Below, piece by piece: positions 22,092 through 34,911 of a stretch of DNA of 64,000 nucleotides (within the stretch, counting starts at the first letter, position 1; each line of letters begins with the position of its first letter). The DNA comes from Chytridium lagenaria (taxonomy: Eukaryota > Chytridiomycota > Chytridiomycetes > Chytridiales > Chytridiaceae). The position numbers and the translations under genes were made by a program. The notes beneath the pieces are model-generated. The model had not been told where the DNA came from and did not search any database. It saw nothing but the letters and a program-made list of their open reading frames with translations. The stretch is from assembly GCA_025449115.1 (NCBI GenBank), contig JAHLKC010000068.1, forward strand, positions 140,394 through 204,393, read 5' to 3'.

Positions 22092-25000
22092 CTACTTATT
22101 ACTCCAATACCCTGCTGCAAATACTCCACCTCCACCTTTAGTCCCAGCGCCCCCAAAAGGCGATCCATCTCCTGCCGTCCATCCCGTAGCGGGATCCCCG
22201 TACTCGTCGCCGACAACCATGTAATCAGGGACCATCAAGCCGGTTCGGAAGGGAACGGTCCAGACGGCGACGGAAGCCAAGTTCGTCAGTTACCAGCGAG
22301 GAAGAGACCCATAAGTGTGCGCGTAGGTGAGGGTGCGAGGAAGATGATACCTAATAAAATTTAGATGTTTGGAAAAGAGTGAAAATGATTACCTGTTCCT
22401 TGGGCCTCGTATTTTTTACGGTCAATTTGGAACCCTCCCGATTCCAAAAATTGGACTGAAAAAGAAAGAATTTAAGCATTATGCATAAAAACACCAATTG
22501 TAACAATTTCATAAAAGGAAATACGTAAACCCCACGCCGCAATTATAAAAGTCCCAAAAACCACTCACCCATGATAGCCCCTCCCTCCCCCTCCCTCCGT
22601 CTCGTAAACGAATTATCCTTTGGACCTCCCAGCACAATCATATGATACTTTGCCGCAAGTCCGTCCCTCACATCCACATCCCTAATAATCTGCGTCCCAC
22701 CCCTTCCAAACATATACCACGACGCTGCAAGATTCTGCGCCGCCTTCCTGTACACCGATATATCAATCACTGTAGGGTTGGATGGAATCACAATGAGAAA
22801 TTGATGCGTGAGAATCTAGGAGCGGCGTTTAGAGGTGAGAATGCGAAAGGAACGGGACTTACTTGAGCGGCCGGGCCGTAGGTGCTGGAGTAACGTTCAA
22901 CACTAATCCAGAGGAGGTCGGTGGCGACCTAAACACAAAAAAACACAAAGGTCAATTACTAGCTTTCACAAAGCCTCTCAAACCAAATGAACTAAACATC
23001 GCCATTCAAATAAATTAAAAAATAAATAAATCATGAAGCCTCGAAGTCCAGACTCACAGAAAAAATACAACCTAAAATTACAAAAAACACCTCACCTTCC
23101 ACTCCGCCTCACCGTCCTCCCTCAAATACGACGGCCCAATCTTTGGCGGCTCTGCAAAGTCCGTCCCATCAATCGACCAACTGTCAATCTTAACTCTCTC
23201 ATCCTTCCCCCATCCAAATCTCCTCACATTCGTCGTATTCAGAATCCACCGATTCCCATCCCTATGCACACGAATAGAAGCAAGTCTACAAACCCCGTCA
23301 TCATCAATACACAAAATATAAAAGTAAAAGTGTTTTTACCTGTACGGTACCTCCAACTGTAAAATCCTTATACTCCCCTTCGACCCCGACGACGCCGGAT
23401 TCAAAGTACTCAAAGTAAACGCGTCGGGAAGTGGCGGGTGCGGCAAACCAGGATTTCGTTCAGGATCAACATGTTTATCCAAAAACTCTTGCAATGTATC
23501 ATCATTCACAACACCCTCAAACCAATGGCCCTGACCAGGAACTTCCGAGATACTACAAAAATAAGGATCAGGCGTCAGGAGGGGATATTTACTTGACGGA
23601 AACCGGATTCCTGTTCCATTCATTCACAAGCCTCACAAGACGTCTCGTGTTTAGCGGCGGAACGTTATCGTCGTTTCCACCCGTCCTCGCAAGAATAGGT
23701 ACTCCAGCCTACCCAAATATCAAACACCACTCCTATAAAAATCACTCACCATATTCGCCGCATATAAATCAATATCATTTTCCGCAATAGACGATTCCAT
23801 AATCTCCGCAAATCAATAAAGGCTATAAGAACGCTTCCACTTACCCCTCTAAACACTGGATCTGCATAAGCATCCCCAACCCTCATATAATATGGTGTAT
23901 AAAACTGTATCTTCAGGTATCCGGAGGCAGGTATAGCTACAAAACATCAACATGAAAAATGGCAATGCAAACCATACCCGCTAAAGCTCTATCAGGATGA
24001 TGACTCGTCATCCACCATGCACCCTGTCCACCGTTACTATGCCCTGAAAGATATAAGAAAATAACAAGAAATAGGGGGCATCGGGGGGAGAGTAATACCT
24101 GTATACACTAGTCGATTCTCATCAATCGCCAAACTTTGTTGGAGATGAAGGGGGACACCATGCATATGTGAAAGGTAGATGACAGCCATTTCAACGTTTT
24201 TGAATGACGGTCCGTGCCAATCGAAACCCCTGATATATTATAAATACAAAAACCTTTTTGGAAAATAATTCAAAAACTTACCATGGCGTTCTTCCGGTTG
24301 GGAATAACATCTATGCCGGAATGAAACATTAAAAAGAGTAAATGATAAGGAGTGCAAAAATAGGAGGCAGGAAATATACCCAAGCGTACTCCTGCTGCCG
24401 ATACGCTTCCGTCCAAAACGGTGATGCAGCTTCAACGCCAGCTCTGAAAAGAATTTTAGTTACACTCCAACGGTGATGAAAAACACCCGAATAAGACCTA
24501 CCCATGCCAATGCCAAAACTACAGGACAACTCGGCTTCCCTCCATACGAACAAGCCTTCTTCGGGGGCCTCGCCATAGCTACAAAAATCATAGAAGTTAG
24601 CAACCACCAAATCTTCAAAGCCCGTCAAAAAAAAAACAACTAATCAACTCACCATACTGCACGCTCCCATCATAATCAACAAAAGTCAGTTTATACGCGT
24701 CCCCCCATTTCCTTCTAGCAAGGTTGTACCTTCCCGCAGATACATTAAAAGTGACAAAGGAGTCAAGGTCGATCATTTGAAGCGTAATGTCAACATAGTC
24801 GGGGACTTTGGGAAGAGTGTCAGGGAAATGAACTTCAACGGGAAGCGGGTAGACTTGACCAGGGCCAAGTTTGACGCTGAAGATGATGGGTATGCTGGCT
24901 TCGAGCTTTAAAAGATTTAGTAAAGAAGATTGTGAACGATAACGATGTAAATTAAAATTATAGAAAGAAAATGCACGAAAAAACCCATAGTGCCTATTAT

Positions 25001-26237
25001 ATACGCATATTTTAAAAAAATTTGTGCCATAAAAGTGCGAAGAATGGAATCATTTCCGCGTTTAAGAGCTGCGCCGTACAAGAGCGAGGGGAAAGGAATA
25101 GAATTATACCTGCGTTCCATCATTCGCCACTCCAACCACATCCAAAATTTGCACCCACCCCTCCTCCGAATACTCAATATTCGTCAACACTCCCGGCTCC
25201 CCATTCGTCATTTCGTCAATATCGCCAACAGTGCTCACCCCGCCCCCCATCTTTGGCGGCAAACTCTGTCCCGTGATATTACAATTCATCACCGTCACAG
25301 AAAAATACGGCGTGATGAGTCGTCCATCCATAATTTCCGGAGAAATTCCGTCTTCGGGAAACACGACAATGCCTTTATGAGGCCCCTCGAGGTCAATGGG
25401 GGTAAATGTACCAGAGAAGAGAACTTTGGGAGGGACGGCACTAAAATATAGCGGTCAGCGCCAAATTGTATTGTGACAACGTACCCTCCGAAAAGTCTGA
25501 CGTCCATAACAGCGCAAATGTAAATCATGTGGTATCCTTCCTCGAGATAAACGGCCGACCCTGATGAATGCGAATACCCATAAACGTTTGCAATAAACGC
25601 CCTATCATCAATCTTGAATGACACCACATGCATGAAACTCGCAAGGTAAATTCCTGATTTCGGAACATGGAATTCACCCCTAAAATACGTTGCATGATGA
25701 AGCGACGTCCACCCTAAAAATCTCGGTTTAGATAAAAACAAAACTAGAGAAACATTCCATACCGAATGGATCTTGGTTGAATTCCCACCGAACAGAAGAA
25801 TGTCTGACAGGACCAACGGTTTGGTCTTGGTTTGTGCGAATCTTGGACCATTTGACGAAACCCCCGTCGGCAAGTTCAGAGGGATACCTGTCAGTCTGAG
25901 AAAACGGGAGATTCTCGAACCCGCCTTAACCAAATAAATATACAAACGATGAAAGTTGGTTACCGTAAGCGCTTAAAGGGTCTGTTCCGAGTTCACGAGC
26001 GCCTATCGCAAAGGGGCCGAGTAACTAGAGAGTGGGTGGTAAGTTGAGGGGGATACCCAGACATGAATGTAGAAAAGCGGGACTTACCTCCCATTCGACG
26101 GGGAGGAGAGGGGTGTTGGGGTCACCCGTGTTAATGGGTAGGTCTTGGTCAAAGGCGTTTTGAACAATGAACTGTTCTGCCGCGGCCAAGCATGACGGTA
26201 AGAGGAGGAGAAGGCCAAAGAGACCTCGAGACCGCAT
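22092..26237 (-). CDS. Secreted S9/prolyl-oligopeptidase-like alpha/beta hydrolase
   Basis: Starts at 26,237 with a signal peptide (MRSRGLFGLLLLLPSCLAAA). Many small exons follow. The N-terminal half is beta-rich and includes YFRGEFHVPKSGIYLASF, resembling a sugar- or membrane-facing PA14-like sandwich, and a second segment with VYPLPVEVHFP. The catalytic half has FPTGRTPWGFDWHGPS, then the nucleophile elbow YTGHSNGGQGAWW (Ser), TGGNDDNVPP (Asp) and PGQGHWF (His), so a full Ser-Asp-His triad in the right order. C-terminal part: VAVWTVPFRTGLMVPDYMV and GVFAAGYW before the stop at 22,092. The fold is that of S9-type peptidases or related esterases; substrate unknown. At least one frame break near 22,275. 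Estimated length is 900 or more residues. Confidence 0.78.
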
Positions 26238-26364
26238 GGCAACGAAATTTGGTAACAGAAATTGTCACCCCCGCTCATGTCCAGACAATAAATATGAAGG
26301 GGGCAGCTTTACGTGTAGTTATTCGTTCTTTATTAATTACAATCGTCTTTTTCTAGCAGGGTAT

Positions 26365-27672
26365 CTACTCCTTCTTCTTATTGCTGTCAGTCTTCTTTGC
26401 AGGTCTTGCCTTTCCTTTGCGAGATACGAGCGACGGTAAAAGTCGATAAAGAGGAGGAGGAAGTGCCGTTGATGGCCATCGAGAAGAGGAAGGCGTTCCA
26501 GCCAGCACAAGATTTGGTGTAGTGAAAGTAGACATACGGTTACTGAGGAGGAAGGACATAGAGATTGGAAGATTGTCCGGAAGTCAAGTGTTTCTATTTT
26601 ATATGTTAGAGGACGGGTTTTGTGTTTTCATTGGTACGTACCTTAAACCAGACGTTTTGACTAGCGAGGAAGCGTAGTAGTAGTAATACCTGTAAAGTGT
26701 AATTTAGAATGTGGAGAAGTAGTAGGTTTTCTAAGTTCAAGATTTTTAAGCTTACATGAAGACGTGAACAAGCGTGTTGGCCATCATACCAATGCTGCAA
26801 AGGAATTTTTTATCAGTACGTCATGATAATATACCACATTGCTTATCGAAAAAACGATACCATATTGGAGCCAAGTCCAGACCATCAAGATCACAAATGC
26901 ATGATGGTACCAGTGCAGAAAGATAAGAGGTTTCTGATGATTGTTCAAGTCAAGAGATTAGAGCTTAAAACCGGCGAAATAATTATAGAAAACATCATTA
27001 CTTTTTCAAAACCAAGATGACAGTGTCCAAAAGCTCGTAGAATTTACTAATGTAGTAAATGTACATGGTGTAGTAGAGAGGGCCTTGCACGTTTGCAGCT
27101 TCGGTCGTGCAAAAGACTTCATCAATACCACGGGTCTATCACATTTTTAAGGCCATTATTAGATTCAAAGGACGAAAGCGGTGTCTTCTTTGAATAAGTT
27201 TAAAGGTGATATGCACTTACGTATGCGATCTTGGCAATCTCGGTGATGGTACCAAGGAACATGGCGAGTGACCAGAGACAGAGGATCATGTTGTGCGCAG
27301 CAGTGATTCCCGTTAGCTTGAAAGGCTCACGACCGCTCATGTACATCTAAGTTGCAAGTGTTAAATGTGGATGAACATCGATATTGAGTGCTGATGGATT
27401 ACCCTGAGTCCAATGATTGTGCTAAAGTAAATGACCCAGGCGATGGCAATGACCTATTAAAATATGTTAAACGTGTGTCAGTGATTGTAAACAAGGGTAC
27501 CAGATGAATGGGAATTGAATGAATGAATGTTAATTACCCTCAGATTCGACAACGGAGTTGTGCCCACAGCCCATCTGAACCCAAACGGTGACCATAGCTG
27601 CTCCCATTCCCACTTTGTGATATCGAGGTCAAGCGAGAATGGACCCGTAAGAAATTCGGTGATGTAGTCCAT
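26365..27672 (-). CDS. ELO: ELO-family very-long-chain fatty acid elongase (3-ketoacyl-CoA synthase)
   Basis: The first exon (from 27,672, MDYITEFLTGPFSLDLD) encodes a lumenal or cytosolic head. Following exons carry AIAWVIYFSTIIGLRMYMSG, AHNMILCLWSLAMFLGTI, the family block YYISKFYELLDTVILVLKK, the histidine box HWYHH in FLHWYHHAFVILMVW, NTLVHVFMYYYYYASSL, and QSCAGWNAFLFSMAINGT. The end, DSNKKKE, fits a KKXX-type ER retrieval signal. ELO enzymes catalyse the first condensation step of fatty-acid elongation in the ER membrane, feeding sphingolipid acyl chains. About seven short exons. Two frame breaks in the last exon are needed to reach the Lys-rich tail; otherwise the tail is Arg-rich. It lies head-to-tail downstream of nothing obviously related. 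Confidence 0.88.
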
Positions 27673-28072
27673 TTCAATTTGACTTTATCCCCTTCTCAGT
27701 TTTGAATCGCGTAAAGCACCGTCGTTTGCTGTGTGTGTATGCGGACGGATGGATGGGATGTACCGATCTAGTTTGTGTAACTTAAATTTTTCCGCATATT
27801 ATTATCCATTCTGTTCGGACTCGGACGTCATTCAGACATCAGATATCGTTAAATAGTTAATACTCACTGACACCTGTACTGTAGAGGTACATATTGATAA
27901 TTTTAAAGCTTTAATATACGCACATAGTAATATATAAGGTAATAAAGACGACAACTGCACGTAAATAAAAAAGTACACTTTCGAATCATTGCGGTAAAGA
28001 TCTTTATTAGCATTTTAAGTTTCCATTAGGTCCGGCGGGTACATTTTCTCTATACGAGCGCGCTGCAACAAC
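27673..28072. other. AT-rich intergenic region
   Basis: Contains the promoter side of the elongase gene (minus strand) and the 3' flank of the next minus-strand gene. Nothing else recognised. Confidence 0.45.
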
Positions 28073-29028
28073 TTATATATTCCTCGTAAGCATACTGGGC
28101 CGTCCACTGGCGACAGCAGTCGAAGTGCTGCTCCTCAGAGCCTCAGCATAAGACATCTTAAGAGGAGCCTCGAGAACAGGAGCTCTTTGCGGGTGGGCAA
28201 AGTGTACTTGACGCAAAACGAATGGATGGGCCTTGCTCTCTGAGATTTGGGTTGGTAGAGGCGCGGAGGAGGACGGAGGATGGGGTTTTTACAGTCTTAC
28301 AGGGAGAAAAGGGCGGGTTTCCGGGCATCGGAGGGGTAGGGTGGTCGAGGATTTGAGAAGCGGTTGGGGAAGTTGGCGTTTCAGGCGGGGTGGGTAAAAC
28401 GTGTTCTTGATAGGGACGTCTTGATGGATCGAGTCAGTGATGGGGATCGGGTTTGTGGAAGCAGCAGCCTTCCTTGTGACAATCGCAGCGACTTCTTCTT
28501 TAGAAAGGAGCACAATAGGCGCTTCCGCATTCGTTTTTTTGGTAGAAATGGTTGGGGGTTTACAGCACCTGCCTTGAGGCGGTTGGGCAGAGGCTTCGCT
28601 GTCGTAAAAGTTTCGGGCTTCGTGGCCGGAGCTTGTGAGGAATGGCCGTGGACACGTGAGTACCGACGACGTATGCGTAGCTAGATCTCCGACCAGCGTC
28701 GATGTCGGAGACAAATGCGGTGAGTCGAATGTCGGTAGGTGGTGAGAGCAGCGAAAAGTCTGCAGGCTGCGGACGGTGCGACTGCAGTTGAGGTAAGTAA
28801 TGGAAAAGAGTGGATTAGTTAAGGGAAGAGGAGAAGGGAGGTAAAAAGGAGTGAGGTTTCGATGAGAGAAGTGAAGCTCACCTTGGCGGGTGCATTATAA
28901 TAGGGGTTGGCACGGCGGTGAAGCTCATCCAGGGCGGGGCTAGGGCGAGGGGGTAAGAGCCAGCTGGTTTGCTGGGCCGTGAGGTGTACAGTCTGGGGCA
29001 CACGGTGGTGATGAGCAATCTTGGTCAT
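28073..29028 (-). CDS. Unrecognised small protein, structure uncertain
   Basis: No family recognised. The first exon from Met at 29,028 (MTKIAHHHRVPQ ... RRANPYYNAPAK) ends at a plausible donor near 28,880. A second exon begins near 28,784. Natural-looking segments then appear in different frames: LTAFVSDIDAGRRSSYAYVV, IVLLSKEEVAAIVTRKAAAS, and, just before the stop at 28,073, VLEAPLKMSYAEALRSSTS. The protein is Pro/Ser/Arg-rich and probably disordered. A GTAAGA donor near 28,287 and an acceptor near 28,225 suggest a further intron. Frame breaks make the exact reading unsure. It might be two shorter products. Confidence 0.4.
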
Positions 29029-30047
29029 GTTGAGAACAGGTATATGCGTGTATGAAGTGAAGATGAGAGATTTGGAGAGGGATCGTGTCAGCTATTTATG
29101 TGCGTGGATGTAAAAGATGTTCTACATTGTAAACAAACTTGATTCGCTGTAAATGAAGCTTGTAAATTCCTTTGTCGCGTTCATCTCACACGAACGTTAT
29201 TTTGTTCGCGTAAATCCTCACATTTTTGGTCTCCTCATCCATCAGTGATTCATGAGACGTTAACGAAACTTCTGATACGTCTGATGTTATACCAGCTGTA
29301 AATCTTAAAAAACATCCTTTGTCGCGCTCCGATAACACATTTGCTTTTAATTCGCGTTAAAGTGTGAGAGATCACCTCACTGAATTATAAGGCTGAAACT
29401 GTAGTGTATTTTCCTGTCCATAAGATGTTGAGATTGGTTGGTTGGTCTCTGAGCATGATGTTCATTTGAGAGCGGATGGAAAGTTCTAGAGGTCATGCAG
29501 ATGCTTGAGACACGTTAAAAAAATGGAGCTTGATGACGCCAGAGAAAATAAAAACCACTCTGATTACGCGCCTTTAGTCGTCTCCACTCCCACGTCTATG
29601 AATTACGCGTATACGCACGTAATCACCCTAGTGTAATTTAGGAAGAAGTCGTAATTCCATGTTTCATGTATTGATTAATGTGTAAAGTTTAGAACGTACC
29701 TACAGGTTGTATGGAAAAAATATTAGTATTTCTGTATTAGTATTATCACTAGGTATAGGTAAATAGGTATATACCTTTTTATTTATTAATATATAGGTTA
29801 TCAGGTTACAACCTGGTATCACAGAATAATATCACAGGTGGATACGATTGTCACACAAGACAAAGGCTTGTTCCCACTTGGTTTCCACTTGTCCGTCATA
29901 ATTTTACACACATCCCTTTGAGTGACCACAACCTGGGTAAATACAAATAATAATTATATGGAAAAACTGCCTTTTTTTATGTAATATTAAAATAAATAAT
30001 AGTAAAAAATTACTTTGATAATTAATAACTATTAGAGAGAGAGAGAG
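29029..30047. other. AT-rich intergenic region between divergent genes
   Basis: About 1 kb between the start of the unrecognised gene (minus) and the metalloprotease start (plus). Contains AT-rich microsatellite-like sequence (29,700-29,810, 29,940-30,030) and a short GA repeat immediately before the ATG at 30,048. No coding segment recognised. Confidence 0.5.
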
Positions 30048-31740
30048 ATGGAAGACGGCGTCTCTAACAGGGATGCTGTTGCTGCCATGATCCCTGATGG
30101 AGAACCGTCGATTCAGGAGGCGCTAAAAGATAATACTAAAGAACAAGTCTCAGGGACAGATAACAGTGACTCTGTTGAATTGGGAAAAGATGTCAATGAA
30201 GAGTCGACTGCCAGTACACCTCCACCCATCTCAATGAGTTACAGTGACGTCCCTAGATACGATCGCATCTCTCCTTTCGACTCTACTGTCGTGGAATCAT
30301 GGGATGCTGGTGATGCTCTTCCTCTTTCCACCGCCCGTCTGCTTGCATCCCCCATCGGACAGTCCACATCAACGACTCCCGCCAACGCAACAGACTCCAA
30401 CCCTTTCAGATTTGCATTCACCTGCACCGCCAACCAAACTCTCTGTGATCTTGCAAAGACTGCATTTGTTTCGGCTGGATACCGCATTGGAAAATCTCTG
30501 CAGATATCGCAACCCATCATTGTCTCTGCCAACTTTTACTCCTTCTGCAGGGGTCTGGATGGCAAGTCTTCATGCAGCAATTCCACCGCTTCAAGAGCTC
30601 CCGTTGGAAGAGCATCTCCTTCCGCTTACTTTGCTGCAAAACCAAAGTCTTCCTCCTCCAAGATGTACTACTTCTACCCTCAAGCCTTGGTCAAGCAGCT
30701 CTCTGTGGATGCTTCACCGACCTTTTCTTCCACCGATATCCTGGCCGAGTTCAACAGTGACGTCTCCTTCTACTACGCAAGTGTGAGTGTCATTTAAATG
30801 AATCCAATCTGGTTGCTTTTTTTTAATGATCATTTTTCTAAATCTATACCAAATATACAATCCAGTCTGGAAGACCAATTGGTCCAAACGAGATTGATCT
30901 CGAGTTTGTAATTGCTCACGAGCTCACACACGGTCTCGGTTTGACACTGGATGGACAGATTACTCTACCTTTGGTCAGAGCGACCCTGCTCTAGCCCTTC
31001 CTGCCAATACCAAACCCTTCCTGGCACCTGGATTCTTTATGCAAGGACCCTCTTCTGCTTCTGCTAACGTCATCAACTGGCAGCCCCTCGCAGCCTTTGA
31101 CTCGGTTGTAGCGGACTCTACATCAAAGGAATCTCTTGCTGCCATTGGCGAGCGTCTCTTCCGTGCTTACCCAGGCTCAAAGTCTTTCCCTATTCCGCTA
31201 AAGGATTTCATCCAAGGCTTCGCCACTAATAAGGATGCCCTCGACGCAGGGGCTTTGGTTCAGTCCATCGTCACCCGAGGAAATGCCTCCCTCACACTTA
31301 ACACTGCCGCCGACCCCAACCTCTCCCTCAAGCTCAACACCCCGAAAACCTTCCAACCAGGAACCTCTATCTCCCACGCCGACTTTAATACCTACTTTTT
31401 CTCCCCCGATTTTCTCATGATCCCCGCTGTCGGAGGCTGGGCGGGGACCACCTTGGATGGTATCATTCAAAACGTGACCACTGGCGTCCCCGCATCAGCT
31501 CTCGGATCTCTCGGTTCTGGGGGTATCCTACGGCCTAGCACCCTTGCTGTTCTTAATGCCCTTGGCTGGAGTGTTGTCAACCCGTCTTTTGCAACTACCG
31601 CGGCACCTAGCCTTGAACTGAACAAGAATCCCTCCACCACGTTTTTTGATTCCTCCGCGCCAACCTTCTCCCCACTTTCCATTCCTCTCGTTTCCATCGT
31701 CCTAATCTTTACGCTTCTTTTCCAGCGCCTTTTCGTTTAA
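30048..31740 (+). CDS. HEXXH zinc metalloprotease, probably surface-anchored
   Basis: Exon 1 is 30,048 to about 30,782; the intron ends at an acceptor near 30,865. The zinc site is VIAHELTHGLGF (HEXXH). Before it are FRFAFTCTANQTLC and SAGYRIGKSLQISQPIIVSA, after it many sequons. The extreme C-terminus (IPLVSIVLIFTLLFQRLF) is a hydrophobic segment preceded by small residues, suiting a GPI anchor or membrane tail. A frame break near 30,941 (TT to TTT) restores GFDTGWTDYSTFGQS. The third zinc ligand is not obvious: Asp sits two residues after the motif's second Gly, one short of the metzincin position. The chosen N-terminus (MEDGVSNRDAV) is acidic and lacks a signal peptide, which is odd for such a protein; the true start may be in an unseen upstream exon. 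Confidence 0.72.
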
Positions 31741-31951
31741 ACCTTTCCTTGAAAAACAGTTACTTTTAGCTCTCTTTTAGGCGGTTCCTTGAAGAAAGTT
31801 TAGACATGAATAAATAATGAACCTTTGAAAATTTTCATCCGAACGAGGTTTTCGAACGTTTTTGCTTCCAACTCGCAAAACAACCTCAGCACAGACCAAA
31901 GAGTACCCCATCACCAACTCACCGCAACCCCACGCGAACCACATCTCTCGA

Positions 31952-34911
31952 ATGGGTGTGCCCGGTCTCTGGAGATATCTAGAAACGCCCGACACATGCA
32001 CATCCGTTCCTCTCCCCCTTTTGTGTGCAGACCGTCTTCAACTCCAATCGCACCCTAATACACCTACATCCATGGAGCGTAGCAGGGTTCTACCCGATTC
32101 AACGGCCTTTCGAGCCCATAAGTCGTTGCTGAACTTTGGGGCGACCAATACAGCCAAGATAAGGAGTTATGCGGAAGAAGGGGCGAAGATGAGAGCAATG
32201 TTGGGGGTGAAGGAGGATATGGGTGCGGGGTATCATCCGTTGAGGGTTGCGATTGATGTTAGGTAAGTTGGATAGCGTTAGGATCATTGTAAAAGCTGTG
32301 GTTTTGAAAGAAATAGCCTCGTTCAGTGTATAAACTTTTGCTTTGTTTGTAGTTGTATTTGGTAACGGGTCTTTTTTTACATCTTCCTTTTTGAACAGTG
32401 CGTGGTTTTATCCTTCAAAGATGGTTCCGTCTGAACAAGAATCAGGAGGTGGGTTGGATAAGCTTTTTTGGAACTTTTTTTCTGCGAGGTGTTGCTGAGC
32501 TCTAAAGCGTCTGTCCTGTTTTTCTAATGACTTTATATTTTCAGGCTCGAATCCTATAATCAGGAATGCGTTTTTCAAATGCCTCAAGCTCGTCAAACTT
32601 GGTATCATACCCGTAAGTCCCATCAATCCTTCATCGCTACCACAACATCACTCGTTTCTCAACATTTTTACGTTATTGGACCTTTCCCTTCCATCATCTA
32701 CTGGGTTACTTGCTGATTGCTATCATTTTGGGGAAAAAAAGGTGTTTGTGTTTGATTCTCTCACTCGCCGACCGAGCGTAAAGAGGACAGCTATGTTCAA
32801 GTCCGCCGGCGGGACTCACCCTGAATTGTTAGAACAGCTTCGAAGGATGGCCAAGTTGTTCAAATTTCCTGTATTGGATGCAGCAACGGAAGCCGAGGCT
32901 GAGTGTGCCGTGAGTACACCCCCATCAATACCCCCAACTCTCCCTCATACTAACCCTCGCCACTTTCCCGCAGCGCCTCAATGCCCTCGGTATCGTTGAC
33001 GGGGTTTTCTCCAACGATGTTGATTGCCTTCTCTTTGGTGGCCAGATTGTGTTGAGGTCTACTCTTGAGAAGGATGCGGATGTGGATGATGGGGATGTTG
33101 TTAGGACGCCTGTGAAGAAGAAGAGAAGGGTTGATGGGAAGGCTGCTGCTCGTCGGGTTGCCAATTTCGTGGACGTGATGAGTGCTGACAGGATTGAAAG
33201 TGGGGTTGGGATGAATAGGAATAGGTTGGTGGCGGCGGCGATGTTGGCAGGATCGGATTGTAAGTTGATTGCTTGGTTTCGCCTTTCCTTGTTTTTCTTG
33301 TTTCTAGGGATCTCTGCTTTTGAGCCTAGTCGTTGAATGTTTGAAATTGAAATGGATATAGTCTGTTCGCTTCTTTTAAGCTGGCTCTCACTTTCTTTTG
33401 CTGCCCTTTCTAAATAGACACCTCAGGTATCAGTAATATTGGTACCAAGACGGCTTTTGAAATCGCTCGAACTGGTCTGGCTGACTCTGTCATGGACGCA
33501 GCTCTTGGACAGGATTTCGAGGCTCTCTCCATTGCCCGCGATGACCTTGAAACCGAGATTCGGACCAACCGATCTAAGAAACTACGCAGCCGGCGCGATG
33601 TTTCCCTCCCCCATGATTTTCCTCAACCCGACGTGTTCAAAGCCTACATGGACCCCGTTCTCGCGCTTGACGGTAATGAGGCGCTTGGAGGGGAGATTGA
33701 GGATATGTGCCGGGAGTGGATGGAAGGGAGTTGGATGTGGGGATGAGGGGGTTTATGAGGATGGTGTTAAAGTGGAGTGAGGAGACGACGGAGGCAAAGA
33801 TGGTTTCGCTTGTAGTGCCGGCTTTGAGGAATCGCAGGATGAGGATTGAGGCACATAAAAGGGCGATGGGGTTGACGGAGGAGATGTTTGAGGAGGTTGA
33901 GAAGGATGCTGAGAGGAGGGTTGAGGATATGAAGAAGGGACGGAGGAGTTTGTCGAGGTCTTCGTCTGTAGTTCCGGAAGGGAAGATTACAAATTTCTTT
34001 GCGGTTAGGAAGAGTAGTAGTTTTACGGCCGGGTTGGTGAGGGTTAAGACAGAGGAGGGGGAGCTTGGGAGCCCGTCCGCGTCTCCTTTTGTGGAGTCAC
34101 CTGTGAATGGGATGATGGATTCGACGCTTGTGAATGAAGTTGTGTCTGTGAGGGTTTCAAAGGAGGGTGTTGAGATGGCTAAAGTGAGGGTATCGCATGA
34201 ACTCTTCGCGTCTCGTATCCTTGGAAGCTCTACCTCTTCTTATGAGAGTCGATCGTTGAGCAGCACCAACCCGTTTCTCACAAACCCTACTGCGAATGAC
34301 GAAGACGACGAGGACGAGGCGGTTGAATCCGATTGCGAATGGATCGAAGCGTCCATTGCAAGAGTCATTGCCCCCAACGCCTTTTACACATTCAAGGCTC
34401 AGTATGTCAGCAAATACCCCAAACGTCGACCCGCCACCCCTAGTACGAAGCCAAGCCTTGTGGACTTGGGACTCCTCAAGTTCACAAGCCTGTACCTCGA
34501 AAGGGGGCGTTCCAATTCGCCCTTGAAAGCATCACCCCATCCTCGACGTGCGGGACACCCACGACCCCAAAGTTTGGTGCACAGCGAGCAACGTTGGAGG
34601 CTGAGAGGGCGTTTTGGGATAAGCCACCGATTTCGGGGGAACCTGCGGTGATGTCGTTGACGCCTTATGTGAGAGATGAGTTTGAGAGCGATGATGATGA
34701 ACGAGGGAAACGGCGGTGGGAGGAGGATGACGAGGAGAGTGTGTTGAGAGCGCCGAGGAAAAGGAAGGTGGCGGCGACGTTGGAGGATATTAGTTATAAG
34801 GTGCGGCCAGAGTCACCTTTGATGGGGAGGGGTCTGGATGATGAGTTTGAGGAGTTTGATGGGTTTGGGGGATGGTGGGGGAGAGGGGGGATGAGAGAGT
34901 TCGGTCTGTGA
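31952..34911 (+). CDS. GEN1: GEN1/YEN1-like XPG-family structure-specific endonuclease
   Basis: Starts MGVPGLWRYLE, the usual XPG-N opening. Exon 1 ends at 32,262; exon 2 begins at 32,399, joining VAIDVSAWFYPSK (first metal Asp). Then NAFFKCLKLVKLGIIPVFVF, the XPG-I block DAATEAEAECA (paired Glu ligands), SNDVDCLLFGGQIVLRS, and, in the helix-two-turn-helix, AMLAGSDY and GISNIGTKTAFEIAR. After the nuclease core comes a chromodomain-like stretch (APNAFYTFKAQYVSKYPKRR) as in GEN1, and a disordered, acidic, basic tail ending at 34,911. The family resolves Holliday junctions and 5' flaps in the nucleus. EGKITNFF near 33,980 resembles a PCNA-binding box. Frame breaks near 33,731 and 34,510 are needed. 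Numerous SP/TP sites. Confidence 0.85.
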
